A stretch of DNA of 64,000 nucleotides from Schlesneria sphaerica (GCF_044336245.1 NZ_CP172346.1:3100001-3164000), one strand, 5' to 3'. Numbered from the stretch's first letter, positions 37,574 to 47,208 are shown. A program made the numbers and translations. The notes: generated by a model from the letters alone, not told the origin.

Positions 37574-39154
37574 TCAGCCAATAATTTCGGGATCCGTTTC
37601 GGGGACAAGATCACTGGCTGGATCGAACCACTCGTCCTTGTAGACGATGCGTTTTTTGTGCTTCATCGCCAGATTCGAAGTCAGGGCCATGATGGCATCT
37701 TTCATTCCCTGCTTGCCCGGGCATCGCAGTGGCGCCGCTTCGGGATTGTCCCCGTAATTGCGGATGCAGAACGCAAAATGTTCCATCTCTTCCGTGTAAC
37801 CACGACTAACCTTCCCCACGTCGGCGACTGCGGCCGCTTTGGTGGGCCCAAGACTGGCACTGGCACTCAATACGGGCTGACCGTCACTCCCCTCGATGGC
37901 ATAAAGCCGTTGATCAACGCCCCCCTTTGAAGAACCGGTCGCTTCCTTGAAGAGAATTGCCTCGAGTTCCTGTTTCATGATCAGCGTTCCGCGGCTGCCG
38001 AACACGGTTTCCCCATACGGCTCACTGCGATTCGTACTGATCGACGAGTAAGTCACGATGCAGACATCGTTCTTGTCTTCGGCATAGTTTCGGCCAGGAA
38101 ACTCGAACGTCATGTAGACATGATCGTCGATATCCCGATCGTCAGACTGCTGCTCGGGCGAGCCTATTCCCTTCACTCCATAGAAGTTCTTGCCTCCGTA
38201 GCCGAAGCAGGCAATCGGCTGAACCTTATTCAGGAAGATGCTGGCGGCATCGAGCTGGTGACTGCCCAGTTCGGCCATCAGCCCGCCACCCGTATTGTTG
38301 TAGAGACGCCAGTTGACCAGGCGTTCCATCGAAGGATAGCCGAACTCGGTCGCCAGGAACTGATCCAGGTCGGACACGCCTCGCTCCTTGGCATGATCCA
38401 GGAGGCCATCGATGTCCTGTCGGAACTTTCGTCCAAACGACTCCTTGGTATAACCACCCGGCCTCCAGCTATCGCTACCGGGGAAGCTGTTGTTCCGGTG
38501 CCACTGAGCCCGAATGAATTTCAAGTCGCCCAGCATGCCGTTCTGAATGAGCGCGTTTGCGTTGTCATACAGCACGTTGTAGTGGCGCTGATGCCCGACG
38601 GCGAGCAGTTTCTTCTCCTGCTGCGCGACACGGATCATCTCCTTGCACTGCATAACGGTGTGAGCCATCAGCTTTTCCGTCAGGACATGCTTTCCTGCCT
38701 TCAGACAGTCGATCGCGACCTGAGCATGCTGACAGAGCGGAACCGCGATGACGACCGCTTCGATCTCGGGATGCTGCTTCAGCAACTCTTTGTGGTCCCG
38801 ATACAGACCGATCTTTTGCGCCTTTTCAGCACCCAGCTTGCGAATCAGCCCCCAACGAATTTCGTCACCGTCCCCCTGCAGGGCTCGTACGCGGTTTTTG
38901 GCGCGAAGATCAGCGATCCCGACGATATCCATATATGCCGGGGGATGCTGAGTCAGCAGAACCGACCCTTCATCGCCGGTTCCGATAAACCCCACCTTGA
39001 TCGGATCCCCTTTGAGCGCCTCATAGCCGAAGTAGGCGGCTCCGAGCGTAGGAACTGCTGCCGCAGCCCCGACCAGAAACGATCGCCGAGTGAAGGCGAC
39101 AGCCTCGTGAAAGTTGTCCTTGCCGATTCTTTCCTGTTCCGGGGTCAACTGCAT
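37574..39154 (-). CDS. Tat-exported Gfo/Idh/MocA-family oxidoreductase
   Basis: 526-residue predicted NAD(P)-dependent dehydrogenase. A twin-arginine motif TRRSFLVGAAAA (about residues 22-33) with a hydrophobic stretch indicates Tat export. The Rossmann dinucleotide site is VGFIGTGDEG (about 53-62), and the family's conserved EKLMAHTVMQC (with the catalytic-type Lys) and MAELGSHQLDAAS follow. It is longer than the basic 350-residue family members because of a C-terminal extension, usual for planctomycete exported members, many of which act on sugars. It is about 100 bp behind the DoxX gene on the same strand and ends at an intrinsic terminator. The substrate is unknown. Confidence 0.9.
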   Translation of the reverse strand: MQLTPEQERIGKDNFHEAVAFTRRSFLVGAAAAVPTLGAAYFGYEALKGDPIKVGFIGTGDEGSVLLTQHPPAYMDIVGIADLRAKNRVRALQGDGDEIRWGLIRKLGAEKAQKIGLYRDHKELLKQHPEIEAVVIAVPLCQHAQVAIDCLKAGKHVLTEKLMAHTVMQCKEMIRVAQQEKKLLAVGHQRHYNVLYDNANALIQNGMLGDLKFIRAQWHRNNSFPGSDSWRPGGYTKESFGRKFRQDIDGLLDHAKERGVSDLDQFLATEFGYPSMERLVNWRLYNNTGGGLMAELGSHQLDAASIFLNKVQPIACFGYGGKNFYGVKGIGSPEQQSDDRDIDDHVYMTFEFPGRNYAEDKNDVCIVTYSSISTNRSEPYGETVFGSRGTLIMKQELEAILFKEATGSSKGGVDQRLYAIEGSDGQPVLSASASLGPTKAAAVADVGKVSRGYTEEMEHFAFCIRNYGDNPEAAPLRCPGKQGMKDAIMALTSNLAMKHKKRIVYKDEWFDPASDLVPETDPEIIG

Positions 39155-39256
39155 ATTGGATTACTCCTGTCGAGTTCTATTTGTCTTTTGGATGGAAGAA
39201 GTCACTGCCAGGGCCCGAACGAAGTCCGCCCCGATTCGTTGTGATCAGACGTGGGA

Positions 39257-40495
39257 TTATTCGGAAACGGGACGGCGACGTCGAAGCAGGGCAGAAATTG
39301 CTGCATCGACACCGAACCATTGGCCCGTCGGAAGCGCGGCAATTGCTAACAGGGCCAACATTTCCACGAAGACCTTATTTACGATCAAATTGTGCTCAAT
39401 GCTGGGAATCTCCTGGACTCCTGGCCAAGGGGGCATGGCGAGATAAAAGAGCGTTAAGAGAGCCGCTCCGCCAAGTGCCGAAACCCGGGTCAGGAAACCA
39501 ATCATCAGCAAAAGCCCGAAGATGGTGAGCCCCCACATCGTCCGGAAGTTAATGCGACTCATTTCCGTCACGGCCGCCGGCACGGGGCCCCTGGCAAATT
39601 GCTCGGGACCGAGCAACTTCGCTGCTTCCTCGAAGAGGTCCTTTTCCAGAGACTGAACGGGACCGACCAACTTCCGCCGCTGGGCCTGCAAGTCACTCCA
39701 CTGCTTTTCCAAGTGGTCCCATTCGAACGGAGTTTTGGCTTTGGCGTAATTGGCCTCATATCGATCAATCAGTTTCTTGTAGTAATCGACCTCTCCAACC
39801 ATGATGACCTGATCACTTCCTCCCTCGCTTTTCGCTTTCTGAACGATCCCCACCCGTTCGGGGTCCCCCTTCAGCATGGCTGCGAGTCGCTCACGAAATG
39901 CGAGGCGGGACGACTGCCGTGCAACGTCGTTAATCGCCTTGGTCAACTTGTCATACAGGGCCTCTTCCCCCGGTTTCGCCTTTTGGGGGTTCACCGCTTC
40001 GAGAAGCCTGGCCTGCTCAGTGGGGAGAAGATGCAGTTTTCCATCCACGATCATTCGCTTCGACGGGCTGTCATAGCGAATGGCCCCTTTCACAACGCCG
40101 GCATTCCGCGCCACTTCGTCGAAATCGACACCTGGGGGAAGCTCACTCAACGGGACGCTGAAACCCGACTCCGGGCCATCCAGAAGACGATCAAGCTTCG
40201 CTTTCTCAATTCCGTAATGAGCGACGAACCGGTCTCGCCAAGCATCCCACTTGGACGACATGGTATCGTAGTCGAGCCACTTCAAGTCATTTTCGTCACC
40301 CGTCATGCGACGGAACGTCGTCCGCAGCGGTCCCGTCGCGTTTTTCAGATAAGGCTCTGCCGTCCAGGGGGCGGCGGACTTCTGAGTCCCCAGCTTCCAC
40401 AATCCCTCGTAAAAGAGGTGCCAGCCAATAGAAATTCGCAGTACGACGAGAAGTGCGACCGCAAGCAAGGAAATTCGACGCAAGTCTGACGGCAC
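39257..40495 (-). CDS. DoxX-family membrane protein with a large central insert
   Basis: 412 residues. The N-terminal membrane segment with RISIGWHLFYEGLWKL (about 18-33) is the DoxX start, and the remaining helices come only near the C-terminus (about 328-405: TIFGLLLMIGFLTRVSALGG, ALLTLFYLAMPPWPG, VFVEMLALLAIAALPTGQW). Between them lie about 290 polar, Lys/Glu-rich residues with coiled-coil-like stretches, which should be on one side of the membrane. Ordinary DoxX proteins are 120-170 residues with four helices in a row. The frame begins at GTG 40495 with a weak ribosome site. ApbE lies 154 bp upstream and the Gfo/Idh gene 102 bp downstream, so an exported redox unit is possible. Function is unknown. 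Confidence 0.78.
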   Translation of the reverse strand: MPSDLRRISLLAVALLVVLRISIGWHLFYEGLWKLGTQKSAAPWTAEPYLKNATGPLRTTFRRMTGDENDLKWLDYDTMSSKWDAWRDRFVAHYGIEKAKLDRLLDGPESGFSVPLSELPPGVDFDEVARNAGVVKGAIRYDSPSKRMIVDGKLHLLPTEQARLLEAVNPQKAKPGEEALYDKLTKAINDVARQSSRLAFRERLAAMLKGDPERVGIVQKAKSEGGSDQVIMVGEVDYYKKLIDRYEANYAKAKTPFEWDHLEKQWSDLQAQRRKLVGPVQSLEKDLFEEAAKLLGPEQFARGPVPAAVTEMSRINFRTMWGLTIFGLLLMIGFLTRVSALGGAALLTLFYLAMPPWPGVQEIPSIEHNLIVNKVFVEMLALLAIAALPTGQWFGVDAAISALLRRRRPVSE

Positions 40496-40649
40496 TTGAA
40501 ATCACTTTCAGGTGAAGGGAGGTTCGTGTTGAGGCCTGAGCCAAGTTAAATTTTCACTCTGCGTGTCAGCAACCTTGCCTGCAGCCCGGAACGATGCTCC
40601 GTCAGCCGCCCTGACGCCACAACCCCTTCACGCCCGACCATTTATGACT

Positions 40650-41723
40650 TCACGCCGGAAACCATTTTTCGGCAGCCACATTATGCAGAACTGGTTCTAG
40701 CATCTGCCCCTGTTTCGGGATCGGGAAAAAGATTGCGCCCACAGAATCGGATAGATTATCACAATACGCCAGACTCTTTTCGACTCCCAGCACGAAAAAA
40801 GCCGTGGAGAGGGCGTCGGCTGTGGCAGAGTCCCGCGCAATCACGCTGACCGACAGCAGCGATTCAACGGGCCAACCCGTTCTCGGGTCCAGAATATGAC
40901 CATAACGTCTTCCTCCATGTCGGAACCATTGTACGGCGGTGCCGCTCGTGGCCAACGCCTCATCACATAACATCAATGTGGCAAAAGGCTTATCTGGCAG
41001 AAGTGGATTCCTCAGGCCGACAGGCCACCCTTCGCAACGGGAGTGAACACCATGTGCCAGAATACTGCTTCTTCCACCGTGGATCAGCCAGTTTGACACC
41101 CCTTTGTTGAGCAGGTATTCACCCGCTTTGTCGACGGCGTAGCCTTTTCCAATCGCCCCCAGATTGAATTCGATTCCGGCCCGCTCAAATGCAATCTGCC
41201 GCTTCGGATGATCGAAGGCGACGCGAGCCACCCCCCCGGCAGCAAGCACCTCGTCGATTTCGGACTGCAGCGGGATTCGATCCTTCTTGCGGCAGTTGCT
41301 CCACAATTTCACGAGCGCGCCTGCGGCGGGATCGAATGCTCCCCCCGTCTGTGCAGACAATAACCTCGCCCTTTCCAGCAGGTCAAACAGTTCTGACTCA
41401 ACCGTGGCGGGATTCGGGAACGCATTCCGGTTGAGACAACTCAGCTCGCTGTCTTCCCGATAAATCGAGAGCTGTTGTTCCAACACATGGACCAGATCCA
41501 GAGCGTCCGACGCCGCCTCGAGTTGCGAACCCGGACCATCAGGATTAACAATCACGTCGAAGTCACACGCCATCGCGGTGGTGCGCAGCATCATCGTCGG
41601 TCCGCGCGACGGGACTGGTCGCTGCACCAGTTCCTCCGCCAGACGATTGCCCGCTGCTTCCACTTGCGACAGAGCAGACCGCCCCGTCAAGAAGTCGCGA
41701 CGGTTGGACGTCGAATCACTCAC
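40650..41723 (-). CDS. ApbE-like FAD:protein FMN transferase
   Basis: About 357 residues. ApbE proteins attach FMN to Ser/Thr of target proteins using FAD. Seen are QLSIYREDSELSCLN, TGGAFDPAAGALVKLW, NLGAIGKGYAVD, NWLIHGG, TSGTAVQWFRHGGRRYGHILDPRTGWPV, and RDSATADALSTAFFVLG, which carry the FAD- and Mg-binding residues. GGR replaces the usual GGE after the NWLIHGG strand. NRRDFLTG near the N-terminus recalls a Tat motif but is not followed by a hydrophobic core, so export is doubtful. The start is uncertain: GTG 41723, with TTG 41759 as an alternative. No obvious flavinylation acceptor motif was seen in the neighbours. Confidence 0.85.
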   Translation of the reverse strand: MSDSTSNRRDFLTGRSALSQVEAAGNRLAEELVQRPVPSRGPTMMLRTTAMACDFDVIVNPDGPGSQLEAASDALDLVHVLEQQLSIYREDSELSCLNRNAFPNPATVESELFDLLERARLLSAQTGGAFDPAAGALVKLWSNCRKKDRIPLQSEIDEVLAAGGVARVAFDHPKRQIAFERAGIEFNLGAIGKGYAVDKAGEYLLNKGVSNWLIHGGRSSILAHGVHSRCEGWPVGLRNPLLPDKPFATLMLCDEALATSGTAVQWFRHGGRRYGHILDPRTGWPVESLLSVSVIARDSATADALSTAFFVLGVEKSLAYCDNLSDSVGAIFFPIPKQGQMLEPVLHNVAAEKWFPA

Positions 41724-42156
41724 ATCGTCACTTTCATGGCAGACTGATCGGCATGGCAACCAGATCGGGTCTCGAGAATTCTATCACCCGGTTTTTCGGC
41801 GACCGGCATGCCCTTCGTCCTGACTTCTTCACAGCCGGAATCCATCAGGAATTAACATGTATTGGCACGTTTCCATCTTACACAAGTTGTCACAACAGAA
41901 AAGAAGTTCGGAAACGTCCGCGAATCCCGTCGCACTCGATTGAGTGAACTTTGACGGAATCCGCTTCCCATTTCCGAACCTTCGAACTGATCGCAAAGGC
42001 TTGCAATTCGATCTTCTGGCGGCGAATCATCGTGCCTGACACCGTCTGGGGAAGGGTGTCGTGATTGCCCCTTTGGTCACAGGCAAACGGGTCTGATACA
42101 CTGAATCGTGGCCGCTTGCTGTTTGAGCACTCCTCGTCATTGAAAAAAGAGCATTC
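41724..42156 (+). other. intergenic region between divergent apbE-like and MBL genes
   Basis: No gene recognised. On the plus strand a weak TTGGTC (42076-42081) with 18-nt spacing to TACACT is the only promoter-like element noticed, just ahead of the MBL-fold gene. I saw no repeat or structured RNA. Confidence 0.5.
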
Positions 42157-42945
42157 ATGCCCTTCCAGTCAGAACGAGAACTGATATTGCTGGGGACCGG
42201 GACTAGCCATGGCGTTCCGGTGATCGGTTGTCACTGCGAAGTCTGTGAATCGACCGATCCACGAAATCACCGTACACGAACGGGCGTCGCCGTCCGCACC
42301 CCCGAGGGAACATTCCTGATCGATACCTCTCCAGAATTGAGGCTGCAACTGCTGCGAGAGAAGATTGACCTGATTCACTCGGTCATTTACACGCACTCTC
42401 ACGCCGACCACCTGTTTGGCCTGGATGACCTGAGGTTGTTTGGCTACCGACTCGAGCACGCGGTGCAGCTTTACTGTGAAGAGAATGTTGAGAGTCAGAT
42501 TCGGGCTTCATTCTCGTACGCGTTTGCTCCACACGATCCCGAACTGCACTTCGGGGCGATTCCACTGTTGGAATTTCGTCGCATCGGGTTGTCCCCCTTC
42601 GAAGTGCTCGGCCAGCAGATTCAGCCTATCCGCCTGATTCATGGACGGCTGCCGGTTCTGGGTTTTCGAATTGGCGATGTCGCGTTCTGCACCGATGTCA
42701 GTCACATTCCGGACGAGAGCTGGCCACTGCTGGAGGGCCTCGACGTGCTGATCATTGACGCCCTGCGCGAACAGCCGCACGCGACGCACTTTGGCATCCC
42801 GCAAGCGCTCGCCGCCGTAGAACGAGTCAAACCGAGACGGACTTACCTGACGCATGTGTCGCATTACCTCGACTATGCGACGACGAATGCTCGTCTTCCG
42901 CCAGGTGTTGAGCTGTCCTATGATTCGTTACGGATTCCGTACTGA
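42157..42945 (+). CDS. metallo-beta-lactamase-fold hydrolase, PhnP-like
   Basis: 262 residues with the MBL dinuclear zinc motif HSHADH (about residues 80-85), an early GTGTSHGVPVIGCHCEVC stretch, and late LTHVSHYLDY. The Gly-rich start with C-x-C and the HADH motif are shared by PhnP phosphoribosyl cyclic phosphodiesterases and related RNA or phosphodiester hydrolases. No phn genes lie nearby, so a general cyclic phosphodiesterase role is only a suggestion. ATG 42157 follows AAGAG at short spacing. Confidence 0.87.
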   Translation: MPFQSERELILLGTGTSHGVPVIGCHCEVCESTDPRNHRTRTGVAVRTPEGTFLIDTSPELRLQLLREKIDLIHSVIYTHSHADHLFGLDDLRLFGYRLEHAVQLYCEENVESQIRASFSYAFAPHDPELHFGAIPLLEFRRIGLSPFEVLGQQIQPIRLIHGRLPVLGFRIGDVAFCTDVSHIPDESWPLLEGLDVLIIDALREQPHATHFGIPQALAAVERVKPRRTYLTHVSHYLDYATTNARLPPGVELSYDSLRIPY

Positions 42946-42999
42946 ACTGTACCTGCGCCCGATGGGAACTCCTCAAGACTGAAGAGGAGACCATCTCAG

Positions 43000-43413
43000 A
43001 TGGTGACCAGATCCATGCGAGATCACGAAGCAGCGATGTCAGTCTACATACAACTGGCAGTCCTGTCGGAACAGAAACAACAACCGCTGGTTCGTGACCG
43101 GTTTCTGCTGCTAGGTGGTGTAGAGGCCTGCCGGGCTGGCTGGCCTGACGTTGCAGCCCGATGCCTTGAGCGATTGGTTCAGTCCAATCCCGCACATCAG
43201 GCTGGTCGTCATCCGACGATGGCAGCTGCTCTGAGGGATCCTGATTTCCAGCAACTCGTCGCCCATTGGGAACGGTATTGCCCCTTTGAGAAGGCGGAGC
43301 TACTTCTACACGGACTTCAACCCCTTCCGTGGGATGAAGCAGAGGGATCAGCGGGAGAATTAATGCTCAAATTGCTGGCTCATGCCGATCGACCACATCA
43401 CATGCCTCCCTAG
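43000..43413 (+). CDS. hypothetical protein, helical, 137 residues
   Basis: Not recognised. GAGGAG lies 10 nt before ATG 43000 and the frame has good codon structure. The sequence is helix-rich (AAMSVYIQLAVLSEQKQQPLV, EACRAGWPDVAARCLERLVQ) and resembles a short TPR-like repeat pair, including an alternating pattern of small and large hydrophobics. It lies 54 bp behind the MBL-fold gene, so they may be co-transcribed. No signal peptide or membrane segment is seen. Confidence 0.72.
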   Translation: MVTRSMRDHEAAMSVYIQLAVLSEQKQQPLVRDRFLLLGGVEACRAGWPDVAARCLERLVQSNPAHQAGRHPTMAAALRDPDFQQLVAHWERYCPFEKAELLLHGLQPLPWDEAEGSAGELMLKLLAHADRPHHMPP

Positions 43414-43576
43414 GACAGGTTCGCCTGGCCTACGGGGACAGGAACTTGCACCAGTTTCACTCTTTCCACTGCAGTGTGATCCTGTTGATCGTGAGATTCG
43501 TTCGTTGTCTGCAGAAGCAAAGACTCGAATGACTTTGCGATCAGGCTTCCGTCATTTCTAGATTGCCGAGTTCGTT

Positions 43577-44281
43577 GTGTTTCAGATCCTGACCAGCCGG
43601 ATACTTCAGCCCCTATTGAAGCCGCTGACCCGTTTTTTTCTGGGTTTCATCGCCATTCCGACCTTCCGTCTGTTGATGAGAAAGGTGGTGCGAGTCCAGG
43701 AGATCAACGAAGAACTGGAGAAGGATCTGGAACAATGGTTTCGTGGCGCGCTGCTGCTGCTGGTTGCAACCGACAACATGGAAGGGGCGTTGTTCGGCTG
43801 GGTCTCGGAATCGGCCAGATCGAGTCCCTATTTCATGGCAGGCCGCCTGTTGCTCGCCATCGGGGTCATCGAAGGAATGCCCGACCAGTCGCTGTTTGCG
43901 TTGATTCACCCCGGCCCACAGAAGCCGGTGATCCAGAAGGGAAACGTGATCGGCAGTTTGATTAACTATATCCCGAAGCTGATCAAGGGGCTCGCGTGTC
44001 AGCACCTCAATCGCGCGACCCCTGTGTTTGCTATCCTCTCAGTCCTCCATTCGGGAACACTGGGATGGGTCTGTTACAGTCTGGCGATCGCGCAGTATCT
44101 GCTGATTGGGCTGGTGACATCAAAAGATAAGGCGCTGGACGTCCTCTCGAAGTTTGACGAAGCAGTCGAACGGCAGCGGAACGAAATTCTCCATGAGATG
44201 CAGCATCCGCCCGCCGACGGATCGAAAGCAACTCAGCCTCGCTTGCCCCCCCCGAATTCCGATATCGATTTACTCATGTAG
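43577..44281 (+). CDS. hypothetical membrane-associated protein
   Basis: 234 residues, start GTG 43577. Three or four hydrophobic stretches are visible: around LTRFFLGFIAIPTFRLL (N-terminal), WFRGALLLLVATDNMEG, YFMAGRLLLAIGVIEG, and the C-terminal CYSLAIAQYLLIGLV. A polar, Pro- and Gln-rich tail follows. I know no family for it. The gene is 163 bp behind the preceding hypothetical gene and convergent with the small minus-strand gene. Function unassigned. Confidence 0.68.
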   Translation: MFQILTSRILQPLLKPLTRFFLGFIAIPTFRLLMRKVVRVQEINEELEKDLEQWFRGALLLLVATDNMEGALFGWVSESARSSPYFMAGRLLLAIGVIEGMPDQSLFALIHPGPQKPVIQKGNVIGSLINYIPKLIKGLACQHLNRATPVFAILSVLHSGTLGWVCYSLAIAQYLLIGLVTSKDKALDVLSKFDEAVERQRNEILHEMQHPPADGSKATQPRLPPPNSDIDLLM

Positions 44282-44319
44282 TGAAACTGCCACCAAACGA
44301 TGCCGCGAGCGCCTTGCAA

Positions 44320-44616
44320 TTACGCAGCTTCGAGTTGAATGTCGAACTGGGCGGAAAGCGTTTCCTTATGGAAGCGCTCCCCTCGGGCGTCATATAAATA
44401 AAGCTGATTGTGATCAGCGGCCCAGACGGCTCCGAGCCGAACGCTGCGGGGGCCTCGCAATGAGAACTGAAGGCCGCACAAAGCCCCTTTTCTTGTCAGG
44501 GGAGTCACTTCCAATCCAAACTGTTCTGGCACAAGGTTTTCGTGCCGACACAGTCGCTCGTGAACATAACCGCGAAGAGTTTCCAGGCTGTTGACGTCAG
44601 TCGTCACCTTGCTCAT
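44320..44616 (-). CDS. hypothetical protein, 98 residues
   Basis: Not recognised. ATG 44616 is chosen because GAGG lies 8 nt upstream and the sequence from there reads like a compact soluble protein (LETLRGYVHERLCRHENLVPEQF, then a beta-rich half FSLRGPRSVRLGAVWAADHNQLYLYDARGERF). The open frame continues upstream to 44856 but that stretch looks non-coding. The gene sits 39 bp from the convergent membrane-protein gene and 393 bp from rnpB. Confidence 0.68.
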   Translation of the reverse strand: MSKVTTDVNSLETLRGYVHERLCRHENLVPEQFGLEVTPLTRKGALCGLQFSLRGPRSVRLGAVWAADHNQLYLYDARGERFHKETLSAQFDIQLEAA

Positions 44617-45009
44617 CGAAATTGCCTCAATCGTGTGTTGGACATCAATGGAGCCGTGGTCAGGCAGGGAAGGAAGATCGGCAATCCTCGTCGGAAACTT
44701 TTCCAATCCATCCGACTTCGCGCAAGAGACTTCGGGAAGAATTTTCGGCAGTCTTTGCCAGATCAAAACAACTGGAAATCGCAGCAAACTCAAGCGGCGC
44801 ACCGGCAGTTTATTCGCACTCTCGTTTACGCGGCGTGGCATGCATCTGCGGGGCAATCACGTCGGGAAAGAGGGGAGCCCGATGACGAAAGGTATTCACC
44901 CCGACGATGTGCGATGATCGTGTCGGGCCGGTGCAGCGGCCTCGTCGAGCCTCGCGTCGATGCTGCGGACTGAGCAAGACGGTTAAACAAGTCGGGACAA
45001 GTTCAAAAT
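44617..45009 (-). other. spacer between rnpB and the 98-residue gene
   Basis: No gene recognised in 393 bp. It would be transcribed after rnpB unless the RNA is terminated or processed. I saw no clear intrinsic terminator with a U tract directly after the P1 helix of rnpB. Confidence 0.45.
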
Positions 45010-45439
<430 letters not shown>

Positions 45440-45561
45440 ACGATTAACTCTACGTCACCGACGCGATCCACGATAGAGGGTACGGCAGATTTCCGCATCT
45501 CGTCCAGCGGGACACCGTCATGAAACCGGCGTGAGCCACAAATTCATTACGGCGACGTCGA

Positions 45562-47208
45562 TTACTTCGCGGCCTTTTCCTTGCCTTTCTCGAGAGAATC
45601 AAAATAAGTCTTGATGCTCTCGTGATAGCCAGGGGGGATCTGTTCGGTGTTCAAGGCTTCCATGGCTCCCTGTTTGACCGACTGCATCAGTTGCTTGTAG
45701 TCACGGACAACTTCCCCCTTCTCGGCCTCTCCTTTGGTCTGCATCGACAGCAGCATCTTGCCTGCCACGACGGCCGACTTGGATTGTTCGTTCTTAAATC
45801 CGGTTTCGACAGAGTCGTCTTCCGGGGCTTCGCCCCCTTTTCCAAAGCCGGGGCCCCCCATTCCGAACTCGCCCTCTTTCTCCTGTACCTCATCACTCTC
45901 ACCGGATTCGGCGAGCATCTGGTCATACAGACTTTGATAGTCTGCGAGCGTCTTGCAATTCTCGGACTGGGCTCCGTTCAGCTTTTCCTGGTCGTTGACT
46001 TTCTTGGCCTGCTGGATGGTCTTGAGTGCCTCTTCCAGCTCTTTCATGTCTTTCACTGACTGTTCGAGCTGTTCAAGTTCCTGCTCGCTCAGTTCCAGCG
46101 ACTGCATCGCAGCCTGCAAGGCCTCTTCCTGGAGATCTTTGTTCTCCGACAGGTCCATCTGCTGCATGGCTCGTTCGAGTGCGGCGGAGAGCTGCTCGTT
46201 ATTCAGCTTGTCGCTCGCGAGCTTCTCCAGGTTCTGAAGACGCTCCTTCAATTCCTGCATCAACTCACCCCGCTCTACAGGGTCTTTGGTAGCGGCAAGC
46301 TGCTGGAGCTGTTCCTGGAGTTCCTGAAGTTCATTCTGGACACCTCCGGCATCCCCCTCTTGAAGCTCCTTCACCCATTTCTGAAGCTTTTCATCCTGGT
46401 TGGCACCGAACTGCTGGTCACTCGACGGAGAAGACTTCATGAGATCCTTCAAATGCTCACTACTGATTTGCCTCCAGAGCTTGCCGATATCCTTCTGTTC
46501 GCTCGACAGCATTTTCAGATTTTCAAGCTTCTGGTCGGCCTTCATTTTGTTGAAGGTCATTTTCAATTCTTCGATGGCCAGATCGGTGGAGTTACTTTCC
46601 TCATGATCCGCAATCGCCCGTTTAACTTCTTCTAAACGCAGTTCCGTGGCCTTTTTGCCTTCGGTCAACCGCTCGCTCCGTTTCTCGCTCAGCTTTGCGC
46701 TCGCAACCTTACCAAAGGGGTCATACTGAGGGAGAAAGTAGACCCCCAGAGCGACCAGCGCGGGTACCCACACCGCATGCCAGAATCGCCGCTGCCAGGT
46801 GAATTGAACAACCTGGTCAGGCTTAATCCCTGCCGCCCGGGTCTCGGCAGACTGAACGACAAGAGCCTGATATTCGCCGGCCGAGTTATTCAGCAGCGCC
46901 ATGGTGAGATACAGATCCTTCGAAGCGGTGGTCCGATCGACCAGCCGTGCTGCGTCAGGCAGCGTCGGCCGGCGATGAACCAGCCAGGCAAGCAGACCCG
47001 CCACGAGGGGAACAACGGCAAATGCGGCCCATGTCGAAGGTGTATCGGGCATCGCAAACAAGCCGGTGAAACGTGCCACCATAAGGACGACGGCAAATAC
47101 CAGTGAAATGGCGAGCAACGTCCAGTAGAAGCTCTGGCCTACGGACGCAAGCCGCATTCGATTTAACACGCTGTTTAATAGCCGCGAGGTGACAGAGGCT
47201 TCTGGCAT
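45562..47208 (-). CDS. large membrane-anchored coiled-coil protein
   Basis: About 548 residues from ATG 47208, which has AGGG 8 nt upstream. Two membrane helices in the first 75 residues (FYWTLLAISLVFAVVLMVARF, AAFAVVPLVAGLLAWLVH) and a third near 160 (HAVWVPALVALGVYFLP) precede a long Glu/Gln/Leu/Lys-rich coiled coil (roughly 180-450, many ELQEQLQQL-type heptads). A Gly-rich linker (FGMGGPGFGKGGE) and a short C-terminal helical domain end it. I know similar proteins in planctomycetes beside MoxR/DUF58 genes, but none are here. It probably works at the inner membrane; the function is unknown. rpiB lies 194 bp upstream on the same strand. Confidence 0.8.
   Translation of the reverse strand: MPEASVTSRLLNSVLNRMRLASVGQSFYWTLLAISLVFAVVLMVARFTGLFAMPDTPSTWAAFAVVPLVAGLLAWLVHRRPTLPDAARLVDRTTASKDLYLTMALLNNSAGEYQALVVQSAETRAAGIKPDQVVQFTWQRRFWHAVWVPALVALGVYFLPQYDPFGKVASAKLSEKRSERLTEGKKATELRLEEVKRAIADHEESNSTDLAIEELKMTFNKMKADQKLENLKMLSSEQKDIGKLWRQISSEHLKDLMKSSPSSDQQFGANQDEKLQKWVKELQEGDAGGVQNELQELQEQLQQLAATKDPVERGELMQELKERLQNLEKLASDKLNNEQLSAALERAMQQMDLSENKDLQEEALQAAMQSLELSEQELEQLEQSVKDMKELEEALKTIQQAKKVNDQEKLNGAQSENCKTLADYQSLYDQMLAESGESDEVQEKEGEFGMGGPGFGKGGEAPEDDSVETGFKNEQSKSAVVAGKMLLSMQTKGEAEKGEVVRDYKQLMQSVKQGAMEALNTEQIPPGYHESIKTYFDSLEKGKEKAAK

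Noticed and set aside
41690..41723. Tat signal in the ApbE-like protein (NRRDFLTG)
   Set aside because: No hydrophobic core follows the Arg pair.
44617..44856. N-terminal extension of the 98-residue minus-strand gene to 178 residues
   Set aside because: The extra part reads like non-coding sequence, and a good ribosome site sits before ATG 44616.
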